This document shows positions 13,153 through 24,902 of a stretch of 64,000 bases of DNA, in pieces. The stretch comes from Celoporthe dispersa. Lineage: Eukaryota > Ascomycota > Sordariomycetes > Diaporthales > Cryphonectriaceae. Position numbers and translations under genes: made by a program. Where the stretch lies: NCBI GenBank assembly GCA_016584495.1, contig WAID01000001.1, positions 2,170,001-2,234,000 of the forward strand, read 5' to 3'. Numbering within the stretch: the stretch's first letter is position 1; every line of letters starts with the position of its first letter. The notes below the pieces were generated by a model. The model did not search any database. It saw only the letters and a program-made list of their open reading frames with translations, and had not been told where the DNA came from.

Positions 13153-14038
13153 TCAAAACTGCTCTGCGGGAAAGAGAAGGGGGAGGAGGAAAAAAAAATA
13201 GGTTGCTGTGTCCTCACTCCGCCTTTTCACGCCCTCGCCTCCCTCATCGCTGTCGTATATCTTGATGCACGTCTCCATCATGGTGTCCAGTGTCCGCTTG
13301 AGAGTATCGTTCTCCAGGGCGGCAGCAATGCGCTCCTTATCGGCAAGCTGCTTGTCGATCTGCGTGTCCTGCGCGTGCGAGCCCTGCTTCATCCTGATGT
13401 CGAGCCTGTAGTTCGGGGGCAGACACGCATCTAGGCGGACCCGCACAGCCAGGCCGATGATGGTGGCCAGGCTGCAGTGGTTTACGGTCGGGGTGAGCTC
13501 GACGGTGACCGTGGTGATGACGTCTAGGTCAGGTCCCTTTCCTGGGGTCGGCGGCGGGTCTATGTGGATGTCTTGCAGGTTGACGACTGCCAGCTGGCCG
13601 AGCGTGAGGGGGTGTTCTGGGTCGGAGATGGTGGAGATCAGGTCTGCGGTGCGTTTAGCGTGTGCAGACTTCCACACAAAAAAGAGCCCGTACAGGTGAG
13701 AGGAACAAAGGTAACAGGCCAGGGACAGTCGTGGTGTCACCGTGTCAAGATGACAGGGCCGGAGTAGAGAGGACCATACCAAAGATTTCCTGCTCATCGA
13801 TTGGATCCTCTTCCTCGTCCTCCTCGACGTCGCCGTCATATCCACCGAGGCCTATAGCATTGCCAAAGACGCTCACCTGCTCGAGGGAACAATCCCACTC
13901 GCGATCTGGCATGAAGGCAGTGACGTCCTCACCCTTGCCGCGGCCATCTGCCTTCCTCTTTGCGCGCCTCCGGGTGGGGAGCTCCGAGGGGTTGATGATG
14001 GTAGGGTTGGCATTCTGCAGCTCCCCGCTCATCGCCAT
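13153..14038 (-). CDS. CIA2: MIP18-family cytosolic Fe-S assembly factor (Cia2)
   Basis: Component of the CIA targeting complex (with Cia1 and Met18/MMS19) that inserts Fe-S clusters into cytosolic and nuclear apoproteins. Two exons, 14038-13780 and 13643-13153, join at a phase-1 GT-AG intron and give 249 residues with no frame break. The N-terminal third is variable, with basic RRRAKRK and acidic DVEEDEEEDP segments. The second exon carries the conserved domain: ISDPEHPLTLGQLAVV, then VTVELTPTVNHCSLATIIGL with the conserved reactive cysteine, then LRVRLDACLP-type sequence and KERIAAALEN. The final 25 or so residues are weakly conserved and contain an acidic DSDEGGEG stretch. An ATG two codons downstream (14032) is an alternative start. 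The gene is convergent with SNU114 and intact, unlike many neighbours. Confidence 0.9.
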
Positions 14039-14924
14039 GGCCGGTATAAAGAAGAGGAAAAAAAGACGAGGGTGGGAAGGAAAGGTTGTGTGGTAGCTGA
14101 CGACGTCTGTAGTATTGGTGTCGTGCTTCGGCGCCGAGAGAGAGAGAGAGATAGCAATAGAGAAGGTTTGACTTGAGTTGGGAGTGGGAGTGGAGCTTCG
14201 GTGGCCAGAGAAGACGGGCCTGGACGAGGCGACACTCGCTGCACCTCAGATAAGATGAAAGGTGCGTCGTGGGTTTCGTCGACGGTGGCGTTGGAATGTA
14301 CAGATCGGGTTCTTCCGTGAGTGCAATAACACAGTAGAAGAAGATGGAGGTGGACAAGATTTGTGGGCTCTGTTTGTGGTGATGTCTTTTTGACCTACCT
14401 GGGTCTCTCTCTCTCTTTTTTTTCTTTCTTTTTTTTGCTCTTTTTTTTTCTCTCCCTCTCCTTCCCTTTACGCGCCGCTTTGAGATGGCAAGTGTGCCCC
14501 GCGATCGGCTTTGGAATAGTGGTTCCCCCGCCCCAGGCAAGCCCACCCAGCCCAGCGTGCCTGCCCAGGCACCCGATCAAGGCCCAGCGATACACAGGTA
14601 AGAACCTTGCAAGAATGCGGGGCAGTTACTAGGCATGGCCCCAGCTCAGTGCGCAGGGAGAGCCTGCAAGCCCCAGTGGGGGTCCCTCCCAAGAGCTCGG
14701 TGGTAAGTATCGCACCTAAAGCCATCGATTATCGACGTGCACCACCAAAAACGCAATCAAGGTTTTCCTCCCTCCCCCCCCCACTTGGCCTGACCCTGTG
14801 GAAGGGGGGGTTGGGAGGTTGGGAGACTGCTCATCTTGAGACAACGACAAGCAGCTAAAGAACCCCTTCCTCCTGGATGTATGCATACGCTCACTCAGCC
14901 TCCGCCTCCTGCTGATCTCTTACG

Positions 14925-14936
14925 TAGTACGTACTA
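14925..14936. repeat. Perfect 12-bp palindrome TAGTACGTACTA
   Basis: Self-complementary dodecamer in the gene desert. It is one of several short palindromes built on GTAC/TACGTA cores in noncoding parts of this window. Confidence 0.8.
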
Positions 14937-16804
14937 TGTGCGGTGTAATAATAGCGGATTCTACATCTGGTCTCCTTCGCATGTTACATACAAAACAGTA
15001 AGATGTCACAGGAAACGGGATTGGAAAGGAAGGGGAAAAGAAAGAAGAAAAAAACGAAAGAAACAAGAAGGGCTTTCCCCACAGCACAGGGCAAGGGCCG
15101 TTGGCAGACACACAACGGAGGTATGTCCTGTTCCTGGTGGGAGAAGGGAAATAAAAAGTAAAACAAAAAAAGGGTCCGACGTTCTCGAGAGCCAGCCGAA
15201 GAAAAGGCAGGGCAGGGAGCGGAAAGTATGTATTCGTGGCATTGCCCCGTCCGGAATGTGCGGAGGGAAGAGGGCCACCAGGCCAGGAACGGCACGCACA
15301 GTACAGTCACCACCACTTCCCAGCGAGATGGGAACAGGATGATTTTTGACAGCTCGGTAAGTCATACCGCTAGGCCGGCGGCGCACGGTCGACATCGATC
15401 CAGTCATCCTCCCAAGAGAGGGGCGCGCCCGCCCGCGCCGCCGCCCACCCCCACCGGCGGGAGGAGGAGGACCATCTGCCCAGGTTGATCAGACGAGAAG
15501 GGTCAGAGAACAGTCCTCGTCTTGTCCCGTCGCGTGTGACACTGCATAGGGCTTGACACCTCGCAGGTGTGGACCGCCGCGGCCATCGCGGCCGCCGTGC
15601 TGAGGGGGGAGGGGGGGGGGAGGAGGAGGAGGTAGCCTGATCAGACCTCTCTGCTGCTGGCCGTGCACGCAGGCAGGCAAGCAAGCCTCGTGAGCCCAAG
15701 CATTCTCGTGTGGGAACTCGGCAGTCCTCCTCGTGTTTTCCCTGCCGCATCATTACAGTGGTCGGGTGAGGATATCGTCAGCTCGGGCCAGCGGTGTCCT
15801 GCGAGAGCCGGCCGTTGGGATTGGTGATCGACAATACCAGCCGTGGAGACCTTGATGGGCTGCTGGGTCGCCTTGTCGATCCCTCGTGTGGAGGTAGAGG
15901 GGGGGAACATGTCGTCGTCACCGCTGAGGACTATTGTCAATATTTCATATCGATTTAATAGCACCGCTGGGAGACAATCACGGAGAATTTGTGATTGTGG
16001 TTCCCCAGGAGGCCACACTGGGCGCAATCGATTCCACGCTCATCTTGCCCTGTGGACTCGGATTCATGCGAACCCCTGTCGTTTCCACGTGAGGGTTCGA
16101 CCCGTGGAGTATGCATCACTTAAGGTATGTGCTACCCAGGCCAGGGTGACCCCATTGTCCTTCTTTTTTTGGGCTCAAATCTTCCCAGGCTGGCGTGGCT
16201 CTCGCTTTGCTCTGGGGACGAGGACGACGACGACGACGAGGAGGAGGAGGGTCCATCCCGTATTCGAATAACCAGACGAGGGCTCCAGAAGCCGAGATGG
16301 TTCGGGATGGAGGGTACCACAGTACCTGTGCCAGATGTTTCGCCAAGAAGACCGGGTCGGCGGGCCAGGTCGAGGGATCACTACTGGTAGTACAGTATGT
16401 GCCCCAGGAGACGCGTGGACTGTCATCGAGGGCGTTGATGAGACCTAGATAGATACGCCGTCGATGGTCAGCCCGGCTGCAGCGAGAGCCTGGTCCGATT
16501 CATGCGTCGCGGACAGATCGAACGACGGCCACGAATTGTATACCACTATGGTATAGTACATACTAACCAGTATCTCCCGCTCGCCGTACCGCCGAGTGTG
16601 CTAGCGCCGAGGAGAAGAAGCTTCTGCGATCCCTGCATGGAAGACGGATCAAAGTGACCAGTCATGCTGGCGAAGCCTGCACAAGGGTCCATAGTTATGG
16701 GTAAGGGACCGTTGGCTGCGGTCCGCCTGACCCTCCGCTCCCCTCCCCCCCTTCCTGCCCCTATCACCACCAGCTCTGCCTGTACGGAGTACTACCATAG
16801 TATG

Positions 16805-16816
16805 CTATGTACATAG
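16805..16816. repeat. Perfect 12-bp palindrome CTATGTACATAG
   Basis: Self-complementary dodecamer inside a longer stretch (about 16790-16822) rich in TAGTA/TACTA words. Confidence 0.8.
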
Positions 16817-17597
16817 TATACTGTGGCGGTACAACTGTGGTACCATCATCACCATACATAGCACAGTCGACGGCGGTGTGGAGCCCATATGGGGATGGGG
16901 AGAGAGTCCAATACGGACCGCGAGGCGGGTTCCGATAAGAGATGCATACATAGGCACACCTCACGGCCTTCGCGACTATGCTGTGGTAGTTACATAGGAG
17001 GCAGATCTGCGCCGGGGGTGACCCCATATCGTTGCCCCTGTGGCCCGGAACGCGTTTGGCCGTGCAGCTGCTGTGCCACAGCCCCGTGTTTCCAAGATAT
17101 TTTTAAACGTGAGTGTTTTCTCTGATTACTACCGCGCGCAGCCGAGCAGGTGCACTGCACAGAGCACACACCAGCTGTCGCATGGAGAGGGCGGTGGTGT
17201 GATGCCCTCATGTAGGGCAGAGCCGTGCCGTGCTGTGCCGCACCTTGCCTACCATCCTGCGCGGGCTCTAGAGAGAGGGCCCATGCGCGCGATGTAAGCC
17301 GTCAGACCCCAACGACCGTACATGCGCAGACAGAAGTTTGCAAATCAATGCCATCATAGGGTGGGCGATCGCTGCTGGTGCCGCAGGGAGTCGGGCGTAG
17401 TTGTTGTCTCCGACGGCCATCACTTGACGTCGTGAAACATCGGGGAGCTCGCTTACCACAGTATTTACCGGGGTCCCTTTGGAAGGCATTGTGTGCTGGC
17501 CTTGCTCGCCTCTATAGTTCAGACACGTCATCGCCTATGCATTGAACAGGTGTAGCCACTCTCATTGACACCTCCACGTCGTGGCGCAGATTCCAGT

Positions 17598-17624
17598 GCT
17601 GCTGCTGCTGCTGCTGCTGCTGCT
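17598..17624. repeat. (GCT)n trinucleotide microsatellite
   Basis: Nine perfect GCT/CTG units in the gene desert. No surrounding reading frame supports coding. Confidence 0.9.
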
Positions 17625-20096
17625 GATGATGACAGTGATGGGCGAAAGTCGACTATGCCCTATGTCCTCGACCGAAAGCCTGTACTGCAAGGCACAACGG
17701 AAAGCGAAATTGCTGAGGCTCATGCTAACGCCAACTGGGCCTAAGCTGTCGAATTGGCGGGCTGAGGAGGTTTTAGCATGGTGTGTCAACCCCCTGAAGC
17801 CCCCAATTCGTCCCTCGGTCAGCGATCTAGGCCTTGACCTGATGACGAAATGTTCAGGACGCACCATCCACCAGTCACGCAGTGCATGTGGGGTGAGAGA
17901 GGGCATAGCAGGCGCGCCAGCCTGGTCCACCTAAGGCCCTTCTGGAAAAGTGTTATCATGCTGCACAGTGGCCTGGACTTGCTGGCGGCGGCGGCAGCAG
18001 ACATCTCGAGATGCTTCTGGCTCCAAAGGAAAAGCCACAGCTGACGCGAGAGGGCTTGCCCGTGGTGCAATGTCCCGAGCACGGCGCAGCGAGGACAGCA
18101 TGCGTTGCAGCACGTGTGTGACGGTACGCCGGAGAGTTCCGGGCGGCAGCACACCCGGGCAGCCTTGGGAGGGGAAGCCGGCCGGCTGATTATCGAGGCC
18201 TTACTGCATACTACCACGTAGTGTGTACTATGTACTGTAGGTGGTGTCGAAGGATCATCTCGGCTAACGGTCCTCGACGAAGATCCCCCAGAATTTATCC
18301 ACCAGTCTCGCCCTGATTTGCCGGAAAGTGTCCCGTCGAGTGCCCCACCGAAGCATGCATAATTGGGCTTTTGCATGGCAGACGGGGATCCAGTCTGGAG
18401 ACCCAGAGGGCATCCAGGACAGAGACAAGCAACCGTCACGGTCCAACCCGTACCTGGTCAGGGCGGCACAGGCCTGCCTCCAACGTTATCCTCCGCGGAG
18501 GGGCTTGAAGACCCCATGCGGAGGCCGTCTACCGCCGCTCTCGAGGCCTGGAGGTGCTGCAGAGCTGATCTTCTGGGGCGATGTACAGCTCGCCAGTAGT
18601 ACGAAACCCTGTGTTTGACGCCACTCCTGTACATATCAGGAGAGGGCCTATAGCTGACCGGTCCTATAGCCGGGTGGTGTCGCAGTAGCACCTCGAGCTC
18701 CGTATAGTTCGAGGGCCACTCGCCGGTCAGTGCGTCGGTCGCAAGAATTTCCCAGCACCACGCAGGTCCTCGCGAGCTCACTTGCTCGCTCAATCAGCAA
18801 AGCCAGAGGCTCCCGCGCGTTGTTGGTCGAATGAGGCTGGGGGAGGCAGGGCGTAATGCACGACACATCGGGATGAGCACCCAGCTTAGGGTGTGAGCCG
18901 GATGCACGATCTGTGTTTTCATCGACGTCCCCACGCAGGATCCGCTCGACAGACAGGTGTTGTAAGGGTGGGTTGGTGGTCCGAACAAGTAACTCTGTCA
19001 CTCTGTACCTGCTACGGACCCTGTAGACTTGATGATGTCAGGGAAAGCCTCACTGACCGCTTGCAACTCGACTTGATCATCTGCGCTTACACGGTCGGAT
19101 AAGGACGCAATTTTCGAGCTGGCCGGCACTGTGTAAGCTTGGCTGAGTGGTAGGCGGACCTGGTCCTTTCTTTTCTTTTTTTCTTTTTTCTTATCTTCTT
19201 TTTCCTTTTTTCTTTCTTTTCTTTTTTTTTCTTTCGGTCCCTTTCTTTTCTTCTCGGATAGTCTTGGAGTCGAGTCGGCCAAGGGGAGACAATCCTGGTA
19301 GCGAGCGGAAGAAAGATCCGTTCTGGAGCTCAAGACAGCCAGCCATTCGGGTCGTCGTCGAAGGACAGGGACAGGCGGCATGGCCTCTAGCCCCTCCCGC
19401 TCCGGCCGGTGCTGGTTGTTTGTTCTAGCTGCTGTGCTGTCGATAGGTGGCAGAAGCCCCCTGCGGTTCGGTTGTAGGGGGCACATGGCGTGTCTCGGGC
19501 CGCGGAAGTTAGAGTATTGCAGAGTTCTTAGGCTGTGATCTTCTTTGGATGAAGTGCTGACCGTATTGGGCAGTGTTTCCCGGGGAAGGTACGGAGAGGG
19601 GAAGGAAAAAGAAAGAAGGCAGCAAAGATGAGAAGAAGAAGAAAAAAAGAGGAAGGCAGGTCCACTAGGGGCGCCAAGGCATCCTCAGGGACGGAGGGGA
19701 GGAGCAGGTACGTACTGTATAGAACTCGCTCCAACTGCTGCACACCACCTGCTACGGGGACCTAAAATTTTAGTGGTGCTGGAAGCAGCAAGCAGCGGCA
19801 GCACTGCAGCAAGGAGCTCCCACCTGCACCCCAGCCTCCACCTGCACCTGTATCTGCCTCATGCATGCCTACGCGAATGCGGTGGAAGGGTAGCATAAGA
19901 CAAGACTCTGTACGGAATCTCCGCCGCAAACTACACCCGCGAATGGGTCGATGGCATAACGTCATCTACATAAATCTGTTGCAGCGAAAGATGAATCAGT
20001 TTCTTCCAGTCGGTCCTCATTGCTGAGCCGAGGATTCGCTGGACTGAACTAGGATCATTAGCTTTGGAAACGAGAAAGAAACAAGTGCAATAGGCT

Positions 20097-20123
<27 letters not shown>
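20097..20123. repeat. (TG)n microsatellite
   Basis: About 27 nt of perfect TG dinucleotide repeat in the gene desert. Confidence 0.95.
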
Positions 20124-20128
<5 letters not shown>

Positions 20129-21297
20129 TCTCTCATAAGGAAGAAGAAGAGTAGGAATTGGAAACAGGAGGCAAAACGTACACTATTGTGTACGATGGTA
20201 CGCAGTCCTGCCGTGGTGTTAGGATCAGAATGACAACTGCAGTAGCACGATGCGCTGACTGGCCAACAGCTCAGCCTAATGTGACGGATACAGGTCCTCC
20301 TGCAGCACCACACTCGGTCACCAAAGTGGCACCCGGCACCCCAGTCCACCTCATGTACATCCATCCACCCGTGGCCTGCAGCATACGTACCCTACAGCCC
20401 TCGGCTAAGTACTTGCATCTCTAGACGGGATAACTTTCGCGCATCACTCGTGGTGTGCCCAAGTTACTTCTGCTCTCCTGGCAGAACCTGGCTTCTTCTT
20501 CTATAGGATAGTACGCAATACCCTGCAGCTGGACATAAGTACTGTGTATATGTATCTCTTATCCGGGGTGGAGAGGGGGGGTGGTTAGGAGGGGCGTGCT
20601 ATAGTACATCTGTGTGGACCCACCGCTCACATGCAAGCACATCCCCCACGAAAGACTGCTGCAGGTGGGACCTGCGCTGGGTCGATCCAACGTCTATGTT
20701 CTGGACTAGACCTGGACCACCTACCTTTTCTTTTTTTTTTCTTTCTTTTTCTTTCTTTTTATCTTGCTTTCCTTTCTTTTTCTCTCCTTTATTTTCCCCC
20801 TGCAGCTGTGTGTTGCAGTTCACACCGCTTCTATTTATGAGGAGGAGAAAAGACCGACATGGGGGCTCGGGAGGAGGCGAATTTGCTTCTGCCGTCGGCT
20901 GGCCAACTTTTTGGTTCGGGTGCTGATAGGACAAAAGTGACAAGACGGCTGGGCTCGCGTATATTGTCGCAGATAGTGCCAAACCTGCGAGGGAAGACCT
21001 CAGACATATCTCCTGCATTTCGTCCCATGTTTATGTATTGGATGCCAGCAGAGGAGAAGAAGAGCCCATGATCCTGTCCCTGGGATGGCCCTCTGTGGGG
21101 TATAGCGCATTAGGTGCGTCACCCAGGCCCTTGACCCTAGCGCCCGGCTGGACTGATCTCGGCCTTCATCTGAATACTACATTGTAGGTTGGGTGGTATC
21201 GCCCACCGTCTCATTATGGGCCACTGTGCTGGGTGGTTGGGTCATGATGGGATCTCGGCGCAGGGGAAGGGGAAAGATGGGCGGTTGGTGATGTGAG

Positions 21298-21325
21298 GAG
21301 GAGGAGGAGGAGGAGGAGGAGGAGG
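21298..21325. repeat. (GGA)n microsatellite
   Basis: About nine perfect GGA/GAG units in noncoding sequence. Confidence 0.9.
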
Positions 21326-21931
21326 GAGAACACCGAGGCTCCAGCCACATCCATAACTTGCGAGCCGCGTACGTCCCACCCCCTATAACTCCCGTGTTAT
21401 GGGCTAGTCGTGATGCAAGGAGCAAGAGAATGAGCACATGTCGTGCATGCCAAATTTAAGTTTTTTCCTCTCTCTCTTTTTTTTCGTCTTCTTCTTTTTT
21501 GGGTTGGACCAAGTCGGGCCGCTTCAGACAGGAGGCCTTGGTTGTGGTGCGTCGACTTATCAAGGGGAAGGAGGGGGGGAACACCTTGTACGCCACACCT
21601 ACACAACCGTCTCGACTTGGCCAGTTTCTACTTCTTCCTTTTCTTCGTCCGCGTTGCAGGCGGCAAGCCTGACCTAGCACGGGCCAGCGGTACCATCCTC
21701 GCGGTGACATGACATATGATTATTGGTCGTGTTTTATTCTTGTCACAAACCTCATTTCCATCTCTCTCTCTCTCTCTTTCGCCTTCTATGTGCTCAACGC
21801 GCCGGGGAGTCGTCAGCTCGGCGCCGCTCCTGACCTGCTGCAGTACAAGGCTGAAATGAGGACTGCCAGGGGGGTTCCAGTTATGATCTTCCTTCTCCAG
21901 CCTGATTGCCCGTGCAGACCCCTGGCAGGGC

Positions 21932-21960
21932 CTCTCTCTCTCTCTCTCTCTCTCGCTCTC
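21932..21960. repeat. (CT)n microsatellite
   Basis: Nearly perfect CT array with one CG interruption, in noncoding sequence. A shorter CT array lies about 170 bp to the left. Confidence 0.85.
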
Positions 21961-24303
21961 TTCCAAACTCTCAGGAGTCGCCCTGTGGACATGCTACATA
22001 TACAGTATATTATGCAGCACAGATATACTACGTAATTACCCATCGCAATGCTGCTGAGGGCTGTCTCTGGCAGGGGTTTGCCAGACAGATAACCGAGGCT
22101 GCGTACCTGACAAGGGGGATATGGTACCAAAAAAAAAACCCCCCCCCAAAAAATGAGGGACTTAATAGGGACCTCACTTGACAGAGGCCCCATCAGGCTA
22201 GTACCAAGCGTCACTGTCAAGAATTTTACCACCATGTACTGCTGCTACTATAGTACCAAGGCCAAGGCCCTCTCTCTGACTCTCGCTCTTTGGGGCCTAC
22301 CCATAGCGACCACAGCAGTCGCACGCGCCCCTCCATCCGGCACGGCTAGTGCCAACGTCTCAAGGACCATGAATGTGGAATAGGCGCGTTCCAAATACCG
22401 GCCTTAGAAAGGCTAGAACGGCCTTGAGCTGTGCGAAGCGCCCCAGGTATCGTACCAGAGAGGCGCACAGCTGCATCGATCTACAGTACCCTCTTGCCTC
22501 TCTGTACATACTACATCGTACCATGTATGTAATCCAATGACTACAGAATTTCGGCCGATTAGCGCAACCTCGGGCGAGACCCGGACTACGGACTCTCCTT
22601 TATGTCTTTTTTTGGGGGGGGGGGGGAGGGGAGGGGAGGATGCTGCCAGCCATAGTTTAGGACGCCATGGTTCGGTTCTTTTTTCTTTTTTTCTTCTTTT
22701 TTTTTTTTTTTATATAAAAGATGGGAAAGCTCCGGTTCGTTTCTCGATCCACCCTGGTACGTTTTGTGCTCCTCGTAGCGGGTGCCTCTTTTTTTTTTTT
22801 TTTGGTAATCTGGAAAGCCTCGTGTCACATTTTTGTCTCCCTTGCCAGGTCCGCACAATTGGGAACGCAGAGGGAAAGAGAGCAAGTGAGTGGGGAGGGA
22901 AGGAATTTTGGAGAACGGCGGGGGGGGCTGGTTGGAGGGGAAGAAGGTGCGACTGTACTGTGGTACCACCGCTATGTACCATAAATGTACGAGAGCAGTC
23001 GAGTGCAGCACCAGGGGCCACTACAGTACATACTCCATACGTCTGCAACGGTCGGTATCTGCTAGCCCAGCAGGCGGCCCACCTGAGCGTCCCTCACACT
23101 TCTCATTCAACCCTGCCCCCACCTAGCTCCGCTCATCACATCGACAGGGCCCTGCAAGGGTGGACCGCCGGGTGGGCTTGACGCGCTCCTCGATTTTTCT
23201 TGCCTTCTTGGAGTGTTTCTTGTCTTCTCCAAACGCGCCCCTTCATCAGCGAGCTGCTGCCACAGGGCCTTTGGGGGGGGAGGGGGAGGGGGAGGACTGG
23301 GCTGGGCTGGAGCCGTTCAACCCTCCCTCCATGCCGTGTATGCTATTCTTGACGGGCGGGTGCCACCACCTCCCGCGCCACCGCCCGTCGTCACCGCCTA
23401 AAGCTCATCATCCCTAGATACGTAGGGCGAAACAAGTCTATTTCTGTCTGTCGTCTTAATGCGTCCCTTCTCCTTGGGACCAATTCATGCCCTCAGCCCT
23501 CGCGCGCATCCCATGCCTGACGCCGTCTCCAGCCGCACGCACCGGATCGCCCGAGCTTCGATATCCTCCTGTCTGGACCCGGCAGCCGTCGTTTAAAGAG
23601 AAAAGAAAAAGAAAAGAAAAAAAAAGGGAAATGAAGACCATAGCCCCCACCCCCCACCCTCTGTGGAAAAGGAAAAAAAGAAAAGAAGAGGGAAAAAGAG
23701 AAAAGCAAAAGAAGAAAAGAAGAAAAAAAGAGAAATTCTGGTGTCAGGCTCGGTCGGTGCAAGGGCGGTTAGTAGTACATAGTGCTAAGAGCAGCACCAT
23801 GCACGTCTTGGTGGTCAGTTTAGGTACCAGGGCCTCTCCAAAACCCCTCCCCTCCCCCCCCTGGTCCTCAAGCTATCAGCACATCCCTGGCCTTCCCAGT
23901 CTAGTGCCCCAGGCCAAGCCTACCCACGAGGACGCCCCTGGAGCCCTGGCACACCATGCCCTAAGAACCCCTGATCCCTCCCCAGTCAGTGGCATCCACT
24001 GCGGCTGGTCCTGACTGTGGCTCTCGCCCGCCCGCCCACAGCTTTGTGTTGTGTCGCCCACCCCTGGCCCACGCACCATCACCACCACCACCACCCCCCC
24101 ACCCCCTGGAACTCTACTCAACTCGCCTTGTCTTCCCCCCTCCCCCATGGCTTTGCCGGGAGCCCTGCGGTGCCCAGTGCCGTGGAACCTGAACTGGACC
24201 ACAGTACCTGTATTCCAGAATACTACTTACATGACCACCTTCTGCCGGATTTTATTCTGCATCTAGCCTGCCACACACACTCACTCGCTCGCAACCTACC
24301 TTG

Positions 24304-24304
<1 letters not shown>

Positions 24305-24342
<38 letters not shown>
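24305..24342. repeat. (CA)n microsatellite
   Basis: About 38 nt of perfect AC dinucleotide repeat, roughly 560 bp upstream of the start of the regulator gene. Confidence 0.95.
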
Positions 24343-24345
<3 letters not shown>

Positions 24346-24575
24346 CCCACAGCCACCCCCCCCCCACCCTTGACATAGAGAGTCCCTATACATTTAGGGC
24401 CCGTCCTGTCTCTGCCGCACTCAGCTCTCTGCCGCCCACCACAGGACTGCGGGTTCCGGACACCTCACCGCCAGAACTCAGTAGTCTCAAAAACACATCT
24501 CCTCGTCATCCACTGCGACCCGGACCAAGCTCGCCTCGGACAACCACATCGCGGCGCAGCACCAGAGAGCACACG

Positions 24576-24611
24576 AGTGAGAGTGAGAGTGAGAGAGAGA
24601 GAGAGAGAGAC
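24576..24611. repeat. (GA)n microsatellite
   Basis: Purine array of GAGAGT units passing into perfect GA repeats, about 300 bp upstream of the regulator start and probably within its leader. Confidence 0.85.
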
Positions 24612-24902
24612 AGAGAGACGCGAAGAGAAGAGGGAATTGGTACCCAGTTCTGAGGTAGCACAAGAGTCTGGCCCGACCCAACCAGGCAGGAGGAGGAGCC
24701 GAGCTGAAGTGCGGTGCTTGAATGTCAGCAAGCTTTTGTGCCGCGGCTGTGCACGATTGAGGCTCTCTCGCCTTCTCCGCCCCCGATCTCACCTTTCTGT
24801 CCCACCGTGCCGCATGAAAACCACACGCGACATCCACCCTGTTCAGACGCCTCTGGGACACCTCGACCTTCTAGACATACCGCCCGCGCGCCTATCACCA
24901 TC

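Larger units (their letters stand above)
14039..24902. other. Gene desert of about 10.9 kb
   Basis: No recognisable protein-coding gene, transposase, reverse transcriptase or RNA gene is visible on either strand. The region contains purine/pyrimidine tracts (for example 14410-14470, 19165-19240, 20725-20790 and 23600-23735), several microsatellites listed separately, and repeated short palindromes with GTAC and TACGTA cores. The open frames present (up to about 214 codons) are low-complexity or lack motifs. The part near 24.3-24.9 kb is probably the long 5' untranslated region and promoter of the regulator that starts at 24903. Confidence 0.5.

Noticed and set aside
17819..18439. 206-codon minus-strand frame in the gene desert
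   Set aside because: Composition and lack of motifs resemble random GC-rich sequence.
22537..23181. 214-codon plus-strand frame in the gene desert
   Set aside because: Composed largely of homopolymer-derived Phe/Gly runs; not a credible protein.
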